Source: Pseudomonadota bacterium
GTDB lineage: Bacteria; Pseudomonadota; Gammaproteobacteria; Steroidobacterales; Steroidobacteraceae
Direction: 5' to 3'
Length of the DNA: 64,000 bases
Assembly (NCBI GenBank): GCA_016705325.1
Contig: JADIYJ010000013.1
Coordinates: forward strand, 1 to 64,000
Shown: in pieces, positions 9,161-17,788 of the stretch
How positions within the stretch are numbered: position 1 is the stretch's first letter
How the letters are laid out: each line of letters begins with the position of its first letter
Position numbers and translations under genes: made by a program
Notes under the pieces: model-generated
Seen by the model: the letters and a program-made list of their open reading frames with translations, nothing else
Database searches by the model: none
What the model was told of the DNA's origin: nothing

Positions 9161-9472
9161 CTACTTGTCCGTCTCGACCCAGCCCGACGCGGGCATGGCA
9201 TCGAAGAACATCTGGATCCGGTGCAGCAACTGGTTGCGGTCGGCCCAGGAGACCTGTTCGTCGAGCCGTTCCATGCGGTCTTCCTTGGTCGGCTCGGTCT
9301 CCAGCCCATGTACCAGCGGAGCCGGCGGCGGAGTCTTGCCGCGCTTCTCCGCCTCTTCCAGCAGCATCAGGTGCAGCCGCTCCCAATAGGGGAACGTGGG
9401 ATGGGCACGACCGCGCAGCCGGTGGTGCACGAGCAACCGGCGTCCGGCGCTGCTGGTTCTGAATGACGGCAT
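9161..9472 (-). CDS. Hypothetical protein
   Basis: A 103-aa protein from ATG 9472. The sequence is polar with several tryptophans and an acidic/basic helical middle (ERLHLMLLEEAEKRGK, TKEDRMERLDEQVSWADRNQ). No signal peptide, membrane span or known motif was seen. It is followed ten bases later by a small membrane protein gene, so a two-gene operon is likely. The open frame extends to 9520 but the added residues look unlike a protein start. Confidence 0.5.
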   Translation of the reverse strand: MPSFRTSSAGRRLLVHHRLRGRAHPTFPYWERLHLMLLEEAEKRGKTPPPAPLVHGLETEPTKEDRMERLDEQVSWADRNQLLHRIQMFFDAMPASGWVETDK

Positions 9473-9591
9473 GCGATGGATCCTGTGCCGCAAGAGTAGC
9501 GTCTCGGACGCCAACTTCACAGTCGGAGCGATTCCCGCCGTGGGCGTCCGGTATGCTCGGTTCCCGACAACCCCACGGGAGCGGAACGAGC

Positions 9592-9966
9592 ATGACGATA
9601 GCCTTCTGGTGCGTGCTGGTGGCGGGTTTCCTGCCGTATTTCGGCACGTTGACCGCCAAGATCGGCGGCGAGCGCTTCGACAACAGCAATCCCCGCGACT
9701 GGCTCAATGCGCAGTCCGGATTCCGCAAGCGGGCGAACGCGGCGCAACACAACAGCTTCGAGGCGTTCCCGTTCTTCGCGGCGGCGGTCATCATCGCCCA
9801 CCTCGCCGGTGCGCCGCAGGGACGCATCGACCTGTTCGCGGTCGTGTTCATCCTGGCGCGTCTCTTCTATATAGCGTTCTACGTCGCCGACATGGCAACG
9901 CTGCGCTCGCTGGCCTGGTTCGTCGGTCTCGGCAGCGTGGTTGCGCTGTTCCTCGCGGTGGCGTGA
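9592..9966 (+). CDS. MAPEG-family membrane protein
   Basis: A 124-aa protein with four predicted helices. The block FRKRANAAQHNSFEAFPFFA is the MAPEG signature loop with the family's conserved RAxxAxxNxxE-type pattern, followed by ARLFYIAFYVADMATLRSL. Family members are small trimeric membrane proteins; the bacterial ones of this type mostly have no assigned substrate. The sequence GGGAGCGGAACGAG before the ATG gives a weak ribosome site. It converges with rarD, leaving only five bases. Confidence 0.85.
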   Translation: MTIAFWCVLVAGFLPYFGTLTAKIGGERFDNSNPRDWLNAQSGFRKRANAAQHNSFEAFPFFAAAVIIAHLAGAPQGRIDLFAVVFILARLFYIAFYVADMATLRSLAWFVGLGSVVALFLAVA

Positions 9967-9971
9967 GCCGG

Positions 9972-10904
9972 TCAACGCCCCCAGTAGGGCATCTGCCGGC
10001 GGCTGCGCCAGAGACCGTCGCCGACGTAGACCGCCAGCGCGGTCCAGATGAACACGAAGCCCACGCCGCGCTGCACGGTGAAGGCCTCGTGGAAGATCCA
10101 CACGCCGGTCAGGAACTGCAACGTCGGGCCGATGTACTGCACCAGTCCCACGGTGGAGAGCGGAATCAGGCGCGCACCGTAGGCAAAAAGCGCGAGCGGC
10201 AACGCGGTGACCAGGCCGCTGCCGAGCAGCAGCGCGTTGACGTGCGGGGCGGAGTGGCCCAACGCACCCGTGCCCTGCGACTCCATCCACAGCAGGAAGC
10301 CCGCGGCGAACGGCGCGAGCAACAGCGTTTCGGTCGCAAGCCCGGGCACGGCTTCGACCTTGACCACCTTGCGGATCAGGCCATAGCCGCCGAAACTGGC
10401 GGCGAGCGCGAGCGCAATCCAGGGCGGCCGGCCGGCGATGACGGCGAGGTAGAGCACGCCGACCGCGGCCAGACCGACGGCGAGCTTCTGCGCCAGGTTG
10501 AGTCGCTCGCCGAGCACCAGCACGCCCAGCACCACGTTGAGCAAGGGGTTGATGAAGTAGCCGAGGCTCGCGTCGATGACGTGGCCGTGGGCGATCGACC
10601 AGACGTAGAGCAGCCAGTTGATGCTGATCAGCACGGCCGTGACCATCAGCCGGTAACGCGTGCCGGGGTTCGCGAGCGCGGTGCGCACCGCGCCGATCTC
10701 GCCGCGCCAGGCCAGCCAGCCGAACACCAGCAGGCAGCTCCAGACGATCCGGTGCGCCATGATCTCGAGCGCGGGCAGCTCGTGCAGCGGCTTCATGTAG
10801 AGCGGCAGCACGCCCCAGATCGTGAAGGCCGCGATGGCAGCTGCGAGACCGCCGCCCGGCCGCGGTGTCGCTGGCGTTTCCTGCGCTGGGTTCTGGCCGG
10901 TCAT
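9972..10904 (-). CDS. rarD: RarD-family EamA transporter
   Basis: A 310-aa protein with about ten hydrophobic helices and the RarD landmarks FTIWGVLPLYMKPLHELPAL, EIMAHRIVWSCLLV, INWLLYVWSIAHGHVIDASL, GYFINPLLNVVLGVLVLGER and YIGPTLQFLTGVWIFHEAF. RarD proteins are inner-membrane permeases first noted as chloramphenicol-sensitivity factors; the substrate is not settled. ATG 10904 gives MTGQNPAQET before the first helix; the longer frame (from 10964) adds residues that look like non-coding sequence. Confidence 0.9.
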   Translation of the reverse strand: MTGQNPAQETPATPRPGGGLAAAIAAFTIWGVLPLYMKPLHELPALEIMAHRIVWSCLLVFGWLAWRGEIGAVRTALANPGTRYRLMVTAVLISINWLLYVWSIAHGHVIDASLGYFINPLLNVVLGVLVLGERLNLAQKLAVGLAAVGVLYLAVIAGRPPWIALALAASFGGYGLIRKVVKVEAVPGLATETLLLAPFAAGFLLWMESQGTGALGHSAPHVNALLLGSGLVTALPLALFAYGARLIPLSTVGLVQYIGPTLQFLTGVWIFHEAFTVQRGVGFVFIWTALAVYVGDGLWRSRRQMPYWGR

Positions 10905-10978
10905 GGGGCGCGCATTGTGGCAAATCCCGCTACGATGGGCACGGCCATCGGGCTGAACCGACAACGAGGCCTGCGGCC

Positions 10979-11150
10979 ATGGACATCGACGAATCGCTGC
11001 GCAGCGTGTTCAGGAGCGCACCGTTCATCGCACGCCTCGGCATCGAACTCGAGAACCTCGGGCCGGGATTCGGCGAGGCGAGCCTCGCCCTGCAACCCTG
11101 GCAACTGCAGCAGACGAAGCTGGTCCATGCTGGAGTGATCGCAGCGCTGA
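10979..11150 (+). pseudogene. Hotdog (PaaI-like) thioesterase, N-terminal stub
   Basis: From ATG 10979 the frame reads SAPFIARLGIELENLGPGFG and ASLALQPWQLQQTKLVHAGV, the first half of a PaaI/YdiI-type hotdog thioesterase up to the conserved HAGV(I) segment. The catalytic second half is missing. The frame then runs through unrelated residues into the downstream gene, so the remnant is joined in frame to it. Confidence 0.6.
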
Positions 11151-11233
11151 ATCGCACCGCGTTGCGTCGCCCCCAGGCGGTGTGGTGGAAAATCCGGAGC
11201 GCCGTGGCGCGGGGCTCGGGGCATGCTGCTGCC

Positions 11234-11611
11234 ATGGATCCCCGGCTCGAAACCGGCCGACTGCTACGTGAGTGGCGCACCATGCAGGTCATGGTCGGTA
11301 TCTATTGCCGCGGGCACGCGCACGCGCGTGTGGCGGACGCCGGGCTATGCGCGGATTGCCAGGGGTTCCTGGACTACGCCGAGCGCCGGCTGGAGAAATG
11401 CCCGTACGGCCCGGAGAAGCCCACCTGCGCCAGGTGCCCGATCCACTGCTACAAGCCGCAACCGCGCCAGCTGGCTCGCGACATCATGCGCTATGCCGGG
11501 CCGCGCATGCTGCTGCGGCATCCGTGGCTGAGCTTCACGCATTTCATGGACAAGGCGCGGCGGGTCGAGCATCCGATGGAGGCGCGGCGCAAACAACGGG
11601 CTCCGGACTGA
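11234..11611 (+). CDS. ygbA: YgbA-family protein ('nitrous oxide-stimulated promoter' family)
   Basis: A 125-aa cysteine-rich protein. Family landmarks are LLREWRTMQVMVGIYCRGHA, ADCQGFLDYAERRLEKCPYG, KPTCARCPIHCYKP and MRYAGPRMLLRHPWL. The cysteine clusters suggest metal or Fe-S binding. In E. coli ygbA is in the NsrR regulon and helps recovery from nitrosative stress. ATG 11234 gives the usual start (MDPRLETGRLLREW); the open frame extends upstream into a thioesterase stub, which could alter its expression. Confidence 0.8.
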   Translation: MDPRLETGRLLREWRTMQVMVGIYCRGHAHARVADAGLCADCQGFLDYAERRLEKCPYGPEKPTCARCPIHCYKPQPRQLARDIMRYAGPRMLLRHPWLSFTHFMDKARRVEHPMEARRKQRAPD

Positions 11612-11619
11612 AGGTCTGC

Positions 11620-11930
11620 GTGGCGATGGTTCGGTTGCCGTCGCTGCCCGAGCGCCCGGCATCGTTGCCATCCGGATACCCGCAGGCCATCGCGTACGAG
11701 CGCTGGCGCACCGGACTCCCGATCACCTGACGGATCCTGCCCGACTGGCGCGCGTCCCTGCTGCCGCCGATCAAGGCATCGGTCAGATCCAGCGGTCGAT
11801 CACAGGCTTGCAGAAGGGTTGCGTCGCCGTCCGAACCGGCAGGGTCCTGGTCAGACTGGGCGGGCACCGGCTTGCTGGCCGAATCCGAAAACAGAACACC
11901 ATGTCGTGTACTATCGCCACTCATGCAGGG
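11620..11930 (-). mobile_element. IS1380-family transposase, N-terminal remnant
   Basis: The minus strand from about 11927 reads MSGDSTRHGVLFSDSASKPV, then ATLLQACDRPLDLTDALIGG, then RQSGRIRQVIGSPVRQRSYA and MACGYPDGNDA. This matches the order of IS1380 transposase blocks (DRRLGLT, RDxxRIRH, QRVYQIACGYEDAND). It stops at about 11620, just after the ygbA stop, so roughly three quarters of the gene is gone. The sequence at 11928-11990 upstream is probably the element's end. Confidence 0.6.
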
Positions 11931-12070
11931 GCCTTTGTTGTGCGGGAAAAGGCCTGTAGTCAAGCGATTCCAGCGCGATCGAGGCCTTTGTGCTTGCTCA
12001 GCTCATGAATTATTCAGGCTGTTAGAGGACCACATGTCCCGGATATCCGGTCCTACCTTCCACCGGTGAC

Positions 12071-12625
12071 ATGTTCGTGACACTACCCGCGAAAGATACT
12101 GCCCGACAGCGCCTCGCCGAATGGTTCCTCCAATGGAGGACGCCATTGGTCCGCCATCTCGCGGCGCGTGCCAGGTTGTCACCCGCGGACGTCGATGACC
12201 TCGCGCAGGAGGTCTTTCTGCGAATGCTGCGATACGAGCGCACCGATCTTGTCGCGCATCCCCAGGCCTATCTATTCAAGATTGCCGCAAATGTCCTGGC
12301 GGAATGGTCAACCCGTGCCAGCTGGCGGAAGCCGCATGCTCAGGAGTGGCTGGCTCAGCTGACCGACGAGCGCGATCCCGCGCAGGAGTGTGCGCGCGAG
12401 GACGAGCAGCTCGAGCTCAGGCGTGCTATCGCGCTGCTGCCGCCGCGGGCTCGGGAGATTCTGCGCTTTCATTATGAAGAGGGCCTCACCCACGAAGTCA
12501 TCGCGTGCAGACTGAACACCACGCGCCGGATCGTGAAGCGGGACCTGATTCGGGCCTATGCGGAGTTGCGTGGGACCCTCAGGGCCCCGGCGGCGCACAC
12601 GGCGCCCGGGAGAGGCGGGCGATGA
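12071..12625 (+). CDS. ECF sigma factor, FecI-like
   Basis: A 184-aa protein with sigma region 2 (SPADVDDLAQEVFLRMLRYE, then AYLFKIAANVLAEW) and region 4 (LPPRAREILRFHYEEGLTHE, then IACRLNTTRRIVKRDL). The spacing is that of FecI-type ECF sigma factors, which direct transcription of a TonB receptor after signalling through FecR. The stop overlaps the downstream fecR start (ATGA), and a TonB receptor with an STN domain follows, the classic cell-surface signalling order. Confidence 0.88.
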   Translation: MFVTLPAKDTARQRLAEWFLQWRTPLVRHLAARARLSPADVDDLAQEVFLRMLRYERTDLVAHPQAYLFKIAANVLAEWSTRASWRKPHAQEWLAQLTDERDPAQECAREDEQLELRRAIALLPPRAREILRFHYEEGLTHEVIACRLNTTRRIVKRDLIRAYAELRGTLRAPAAHTAPGRGGR

Positions 12626-13679
12626 GCGCTGACATGCCGACTGTTGACGAGCGACGCCGCGCGGCGACCGAGCAGGCGGCCGCGTGGCTGGTTGCGCTGC
12701 GGATGGGCCGGCTGTCGGCTCGCGAGCGCGATGAATTCGTCAACTGGCTGCGCGAGTCGCCGTTGCATATCGCCGAAATGCTGACTGTCAGCCGGGTAGA
12801 CCAGGCACTGGAAGCGTTCGACCGCTGGAACGGGATCCCGGCGGCGGAGCAGGTGACCGATAACGTCGTGTCCCTGACGAGCGAAAGGCCGCGACTCCAG
12901 CCCCGGCGCAAGCCATTCATGTGGGTGTCACGGGCGATCGCAGCCGGTCTGGCGCTCGTCGTCCTGGCGACTGGAAGCTGGCTCGCACTGCGGAAACGGG
13001 CACGGTCGTGCGAACGCAGCTCGCGGAACAGCGCCAGCTGGCCTTGACGGATGGCAGTATCGTTCACATTGCGCCCCTTACCGAGATGCGCATCCGATTC
13101 ACGCGCGATCGGCGGTCCATAGAGCTGCGTAGAGGTCAGGCGCTGTTTGATGTTTCACCGGACCCGCGACGCCCCTTCGTCGTGGATGCTGGTACTGCCC
13201 TCGTGCACGCGGTGGGAACGTCGTTTGACGTCGATCGAGCGGAAGAGGTGGTGCGAGTTACGGTCATCAAGGGCCGCGTGGAGGTTGCCCACGGCGCCGG
13301 TCCGTCGGGCGCCGCCCTCCCCAAGGGCTCTACCGCAGGGGAATCAGTCCTGTTGTCCGCGAATGAGTCTGTCGTGGTCCGGCCCCGCGCGCGAATGAGC
13401 TCGGTGCTTGAGGTGAACGGCGCGGCACAGGCGGACTGGGCGAAAGGGACCCTCGTGTTTGAGGACGAGACCGTGGCGGAAGTCGTCCGGCGCTTCAATC
13501 CACACAACGTTGCGCAGATCAAGATTCTTGACCCCCGGCTTGCGGAGCGCCGCATTAGCGGGACATTCAAGGCAGCAGATCCGGAGTCTTTTGTCGCATT
13601 CATTCGTGCGACGAGTGAAGATCTTGCTCACGAGCGGCCCGTGATCCTCCTGGACCCCTCGACTTCATTGATTCCGTAG
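12622..13679 (+). pseudogene. FecR-family anti-sigma factor, frameshifted
   Basis: The N-terminal cytoplasmic part (EQAAAWLVALRMGRLSARER, WLRESPLHIAEML) and the membrane helix (AIAAGLALVVLATGSWLA) are in one frame, which stops at 13047. The periplasmic FecR domain (LTDGSIVHIAPLTEMRIRF, GQALFDVSPDPRRPFVVDAG, AVGTSFDV) and the C-terminal STN-like part (VAEVVRRFNPHN, RISGTFKA) are in another frame, open from 12921 to 13679. A single-base shift near 12985-13000, after the helix, splits the gene. If real, the sigma factor loses its periplasmic control but keeps its cytoplasmic anti-sigma part. Confidence 0.75.
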
Positions 13680-13690
13680 ACCCGGGGACC

Positions 13691-16438
13691 ATGCGAACCC
13701 GCCACCCAGTCTTATATGGGTTGTTGCAACTGCTCGCATGGGGGGTACTCGTGATCATGATGCTCGATGCGCCAGGCACCGCCTGTGCCGAAGTGGCCGT
13801 GACGGCGCCGGAAGTGATCCATCAGATCGACATCAAGGACGGGACACTGCGCGCCGCCCTGCTTCAGCTGGCACGGCAAACCGGTGCTCAGCTGGTGCAT
13901 TGCTCCTACCCCGTATCGGATAGGCGGCGTGTGGGTCCATTGCGGGGCGGCTATACGGTGGAGCACGCCCTGACTTGCCTGCTTGAGGGTACGGGTCTCA
14001 CCTACCGGTTCGCGAACGAGCGCACCGTGATAATCATCGAGGCCGCGGGCGCCGTCTCCCAAGGCGATTCGGCGTCCGAGCTCGAGCGCCATGAGCAAAC
14101 CAGCCAAGCTACGAAGGGCGCCCGCAGGCACGGTTGGCTTTCGAAGCTGGCGGTCCTGTTTGCAGCCTGCGGAGCCGTGCCGGGTACCGTGTGCGGCGCA
14201 GAGAGTGAGGCGACGAGCCTCGAGGAGGTCGTGGTCACAGCGCAGAGGCGTGAGGAGCGACTGCAGGACGTGCCGATCGCGATGACGGCCATGGATTTCG
14301 AGGTACTCCGCGACCGAGGCGTCACCGATCTCGTGGGCGTGATCAAGGCGACCCCAAGCATGTCCTTCACGCCCTACCCGGCGACGGCAAACACGCTCAC
14401 CCTCTACATGCGCGGCTCCGGCGTGCAGGATGCCGGGCAGATCACCATTGACACCGCCACTGGTCTCTACCAGGACGGCTTCTACATCTCGCGCGGCCAG
14501 ATGGTCACGTTCGATCTCGCAGACATCGAGCGGGTGGAGGTGCTGCGAGGGCCTCAGGGTACCCTTTACGGGCGCAATACGACCGGCGGGGCGGTGAACC
14601 TCATCAGCCGGAGACCGTCCGGGGAATTCGGCTTCAGGCAGGAACTCGGCTTCGGCAACAACGGGCGTCTGCGGAGCCTCACAGTGCTGGACCTGCCGAA
14701 GTGGGACGGGTTGTCCACCAAGCTCTCCTTCCTCAAGCGCCAGCAGGACGGCTACGTCGAGAACCCCGGTCCAGGCAAGAACTTCGCGTTCGATGACCAG
14801 ACGGCAGGTCGGCTCGCGCTGCACTGGGACACGGGGGCACCCGTCACGGCCGATTATTTCTACGAGCGCGGGGATCTCGATTCCACGCCTTATTACTACA
14901 CCAACTCGGCCCTCGTCGGGCTCATCCCTGGCTACTCCGATCAGGGCAGGCCCGAGCGCCGGAGTTACCGGCCCATCGACCTGGCAGTGAGTCCGGGCGA
15001 GTACCAGAGCCACGGTCTTACCCTGGCCTGGAACGTGAACGACGCACTGACGCTGAAGTCGTTGACCGGCTATCGCGACCTGAGCGTGACCTACAACCAG
15101 GACTACGCCGAGGCCTTCTTCGTCGGCTTCCGCAGCCTCGACGACATCCGGTCGCATCAGTTTTCCCAGGAACTGCAGGCGGTGGGCAGCGCGCTCGACG
15201 GGCGTATCGAGTACGTTGGCGGACTCTACTACTTCGACGAAAGCGGGCGGCATTTCCAGAACATCGAGATCACGAATGCGCTTCCGGGATCCGCCCCCTT
15301 GCTGCTGAACAAGGACCGCTGGGTTAATGCAGAGTCGGAATCCCAGGCGGCCTTCGCGCAGCTCACGTGGACTCCACCGATCGTCGACGATCGGCTCGGC
15401 CTGACCTTCGGCGGCCGTTACACCAAGGACCAGCGCTCTGCATCCCGCAGGCTCCTGACGACATACTTCGGCTACCCGATCGCCGAGGAGCCCGCGCCCG
15501 GACTCGTTACCTCAAACGATCTGAGCTCGAGTCGCTTCAGCCCGTCCTTCACGGCGAATTTCGCGTGGACGGACGATGTGAACACCTATCTGCGCATCGC
15601 CACCGGCTACAAGGCCGGCGGCTCGAGCGAATCGGTGGATGTCGGGCAGTTCGGCATTACCTTCGATCCCGAGGACGTCACGCTGTACGAGCTGGGGCTC
15701 AAGTCCTATCTATTCGACAGGCGTATGCGCCTGAACGCGGCGGCGTTCAGCAGCAAGTTCAAAGACATGCAGCTGTTCTTCAACACCAATCCCGGAGATA
15801 TGTCGGTGGTGTTGGGACTGAACGCCGGCAAGGCGACCATCAACGGCTTCGAACTGGACGGATTCTGGCAGCCAACCGATACACTGAGCTTCTCGCTCAA
15901 TTACACCTGGCTCGACGCGAAATACGACGAGGTGCTGGCGCCCGCCGGCACGATCCTGGATCCAGCGATCAACCCCGCTTCACCCTACCAGGTGGGGGAG
16001 AACGTCAAGCAGCTGTTCTCGAACGGCTACGCGCCGGAGAACACGCTCAATCTAGGTACGAGCTGGACCTTCCTTAGGCGCGATCGCAGCGATTTCACTG
16101 CCATCCTCAACTATCGCTGGGAGGACAGCACCTTTCACAACACGGCCGCCGGGCCGGCCGTTCCGAACCGCGAAGCCGTCCTGCGGCCGTCGTACGGCTT
16201 GCTGGACGGGCGCCTCTCCTGGAGAGCGGAACTGGAGGAGGCGGGCCAGCTGCGGCTGGATCTGTGGGCCAATAACCTGACCGACGAAAAATGGCCACTG
16301 TACGTGATCGCCTCAGGTGCCCCGATCGACGTACTCGATCCACTGACGGGTGCGGTCACTCCGGCCGGCTTCAGTACCGTGCCGAAGGCTTGGGCGGAGC
16401 GCCGCACTTACGGCGTGAACCTGGTATACGAGTTTTGA
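13691..16438 (+). CDS. TonB-dependent receptor with N-terminal STN signalling domain
   Basis: A 915-aa outer-membrane receptor. It has a signal-like N-terminus (to ~33), an STN domain at ~43-118 (IDIKDGTLRAALLQLARQTG), a second signal-peptide-like hydrophobic stretch at ~150-170 (KLAVLFAACGAVPGTVCGA), a TonB box/plug start (EEVVVTAQRREERLQDVPIA), a plug with VEVLRGPQGTLYGRNTTGGA, and a barrel ending in YGVNLVYEF with a terminal Phe. STN domains signal ligand binding to FecR. The gene starts 11 bases after fecR. The internal second leader suggests an STN module was joined in front of a complete receptor. The barrel resembles receptors for hydrophobic or plant-derived compounds, but the ligand cannot be read from sequence. 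Confidence 0.9.
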   Translation: MRTRHPVLYGLLQLLAWGVLVIMMLDAPGTACAEVAVTAPEVIHQIDIKDGTLRAALLQLARQTGAQLVHCSYPVSDRRRVGPLRGGYTVEHALTCLLEGTGLTYRFANERTVIIIEAAGAVSQGDSASELERHEQTSQATKGARRHGWLSKLAVLFAACGAVPGTVCGAESEATSLEEVVVTAQRREERLQDVPIAMTAMDFEVLRDRGVTDLVGVIKATPSMSFTPYPATANTLTLYMRGSGVQDAGQITIDTATGLYQDGFYISRGQMVTFDLADIERVEVLRGPQGTLYGRNTTGGAVNLISRRPSGEFGFRQELGFGNNGRLRSLTVLDLPKWDGLSTKLSFLKRQQDGYVENPGPGKNFAFDDQTAGRLALHWDTGAPVTADYFYERGDLDSTPYYYTNSALVGLIPGYSDQGRPERRSYRPIDLAVSPGEYQSHGLTLAWNVNDALTLKSLTGYRDLSVTYNQDYAEAFFVGFRSLDDIRSHQFSQELQAVGSALDGRIEYVGGLYYFDESGRHFQNIEITNALPGSAPLLLNKDRWVNAESESQAAFAQLTWTPPIVDDRLGLTFGGRYTKDQRSASRRLLTTYFGYPIAEEPAPGLVTSNDLSSSRFSPSFTANFAWTDDVNTYLRIATGYKAGGSSESVDVGQFGITFDPEDVTLYELGLKSYLFDRRMRLNAAAFSSKFKDMQLFFNTNPGDMSVVLGLNAGKATINGFELDGFWQPTDTLSFSLNYTWLDAKYDEVLAPAGTILDPAINPASPYQVGENVKQLFSNGYAPENTLNLGTSWTFLRRDRSDFTAILNYRWEDSTFHNTAAGPAVPNREAVLRPSYGLLDGRLSWRAELEEAGQLRLDLWANNLTDEKWPLYVIASGAPIDVLDPLTGAVTPAGFSTVPKAWAERRTYGVNLVYEF

Positions 16439-16497
16439 GCATGGCAGCGCGGTGCCACAGGGCATCGCGCTGCTGCTGACGGCTGCCGGCCTGACCC

Positions 16498-17424
16498 ATG
16501 ATCCACTATCGCGAGATCGCCTCGGGCCTGCAGGTACCGGAAGGGCCGATCGCACTCGCCGACGGCCGCGTACTGGTCGTCGAGATACTTGCCGGCTGCC
16601 TGACGAGCATCGATCCGGATGGCTCGAAGCGGCGCATCGCAGAGGTCGGCGGCGGACCGAATGGCGCCGCCATTGGCCCGGACGGCTGCTGCTATCTCTG
16701 TAACAACGGCGGCTCCGCCTGGATCGATCGCGACGGGGTGCGCATGCCGATTGCGGAGGCCCCGCCCGACGCACAGTCGGGGTCCATCCAGCGCGTCGAC
16801 CTGGACAGCGGTCGGGTCGATGTCCTGTACACTGCAGTCGACGGCCACGCGTTGCGCGCACCGAACGATCTCGTCTTTGATTCCCACGGCGGCTTCTGGT
16901 TCACCGATTACGGTAAGGTCTATGAGCGCTCGCGCGACCGCGGCGCCGTGTGCTACGCGCGTGCCGATGGAAGCCGGATCGAGGAAGTCATCGCTCCGCT
17001 CGACAGCCCGAACGGAATCGGCCTGTCGGCTGACGGGGCCTCGCTCTACGTGGCGGAAACCTACACTGGACAGATCCTGCATTTTCCGATCGAGAGCCCA
17101 GGCAGGATCCGCAGGACTGCGGATACCCCCGCAGCAGCAGCCGGAATGGTCATCGGACGGGCCGGTGCCTCGCGCTACCCCGACAGCATGGCCATCGACA
17201 GCGCAGGCTACGTATGCGTCGCGACCGCAGGGCTCGGCGGCATTCTGGTGCTCGCCCCGGACGGCTCTTCAAGCGAGCAGTTGGCATTGCCCGATCCACT
17301 CACTTCCAACATCTGCTTCGGCGGTCCTGGGTTGCGAACCGCTTACGTTACGTTCGGGCTGTCCGGACGCGTCGTCGCTTTTGAATGGCCGCGCCCTGGC
17401 CTGCCACTGGAATTCTCGCGGTAG
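16498..17424 (+). CDS. SMP-30/gluconolactonase-family protein
   Basis: A 308-aa six-bladed propeller of the SMP-30/LRE family. The start EVPEG-like motif (GLQVPEGPIALADG), then GGGPNGAAIGPDG, APNDLVFDSHGGFWFTDYGK, SPNGIGLSADGASLYVAET and YPDSMAIDSAG carry the metal-binding Glu, Asn and Asp positions expected for a lactonase. No signal peptide is visible, so it is probably cytoplasmic. It follows the receptor by 59 bases and would hydrolyse a lactone or ester in whatever the receptor imports. Confidence 0.88.
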   Translation: MIHYREIASGLQVPEGPIALADGRVLVVEILAGCLTSIDPDGSKRRIAEVGGGPNGAAIGPDGCCYLCNNGGSAWIDRDGVRMPIAEAPPDAQSGSIQRVDLDSGRVDVLYTAVDGHALRAPNDLVFDSHGGFWFTDYGKVYERSRDRGAVCYARADGSRIEEVIAPLDSPNGIGLSADGASLYVAETYTGQILHFPIESPGRIRRTADTPAAAAGMVIGRAGASRYPDSMAIDSAGYVCVATAGLGGILVLAPDGSSSEQLALPDPLTSNICFGGPGLRTAYVTFGLSGRVVAFEWPRPGLPLEFSR

Positions 17425-17788
17425 CGGGCACATCTCCGTCGCCGCGGCCGTTGTGCCGCGGAAGTCACGCAAGTCGAGTACCGAGTTGGTCCACAACATC
17501 ATGGTCGAGTGCGACCTGATGGCTGCCATGCGCGACGGCGCGCGGCCGGCGGGAATGGCTGTCGCATCCATCGTACGACGCATTCTGCGGAAGGAGTTCC
17601 TGATTCCGTCACCGCCCAACCTGCCCGTGGGCGGGCAAGCCGGGGGCCAAGGCAGCTGAAGACGCCAATGGAGGGGACCAACCGTCCGGTTCGTGCCGTC
17701 TTACTCCCGACCGGCTGGAGCCCGCAGGACGCCGGCGTGATGGCGGGACGGAGTGGAATGCCCACTGAAATTTCGCGGAGGTTCTGGC
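17425..17788. other. Intergenic stretch without a recognised gene
   Basis: The open frame across it (16619-17659) is the antisense or off-frame shadow of the SMP-30 gene. A short run around 17500-17540 faintly recalls the start of a CocE-type hydrolase but is not enough to call. No clear terminator was seen. Confidence 0.4.

Noticed and set aside
13712..15253. 513-aa antisense frame opposite the TonB receptor
   Set aside because: The receptor on the plus strand has clear STN, plug and barrel features.
17500..17600. Trace of a CocE/NonD hydrolase start
   Set aside because: Only about ten residues resemble the family; not enough to call.
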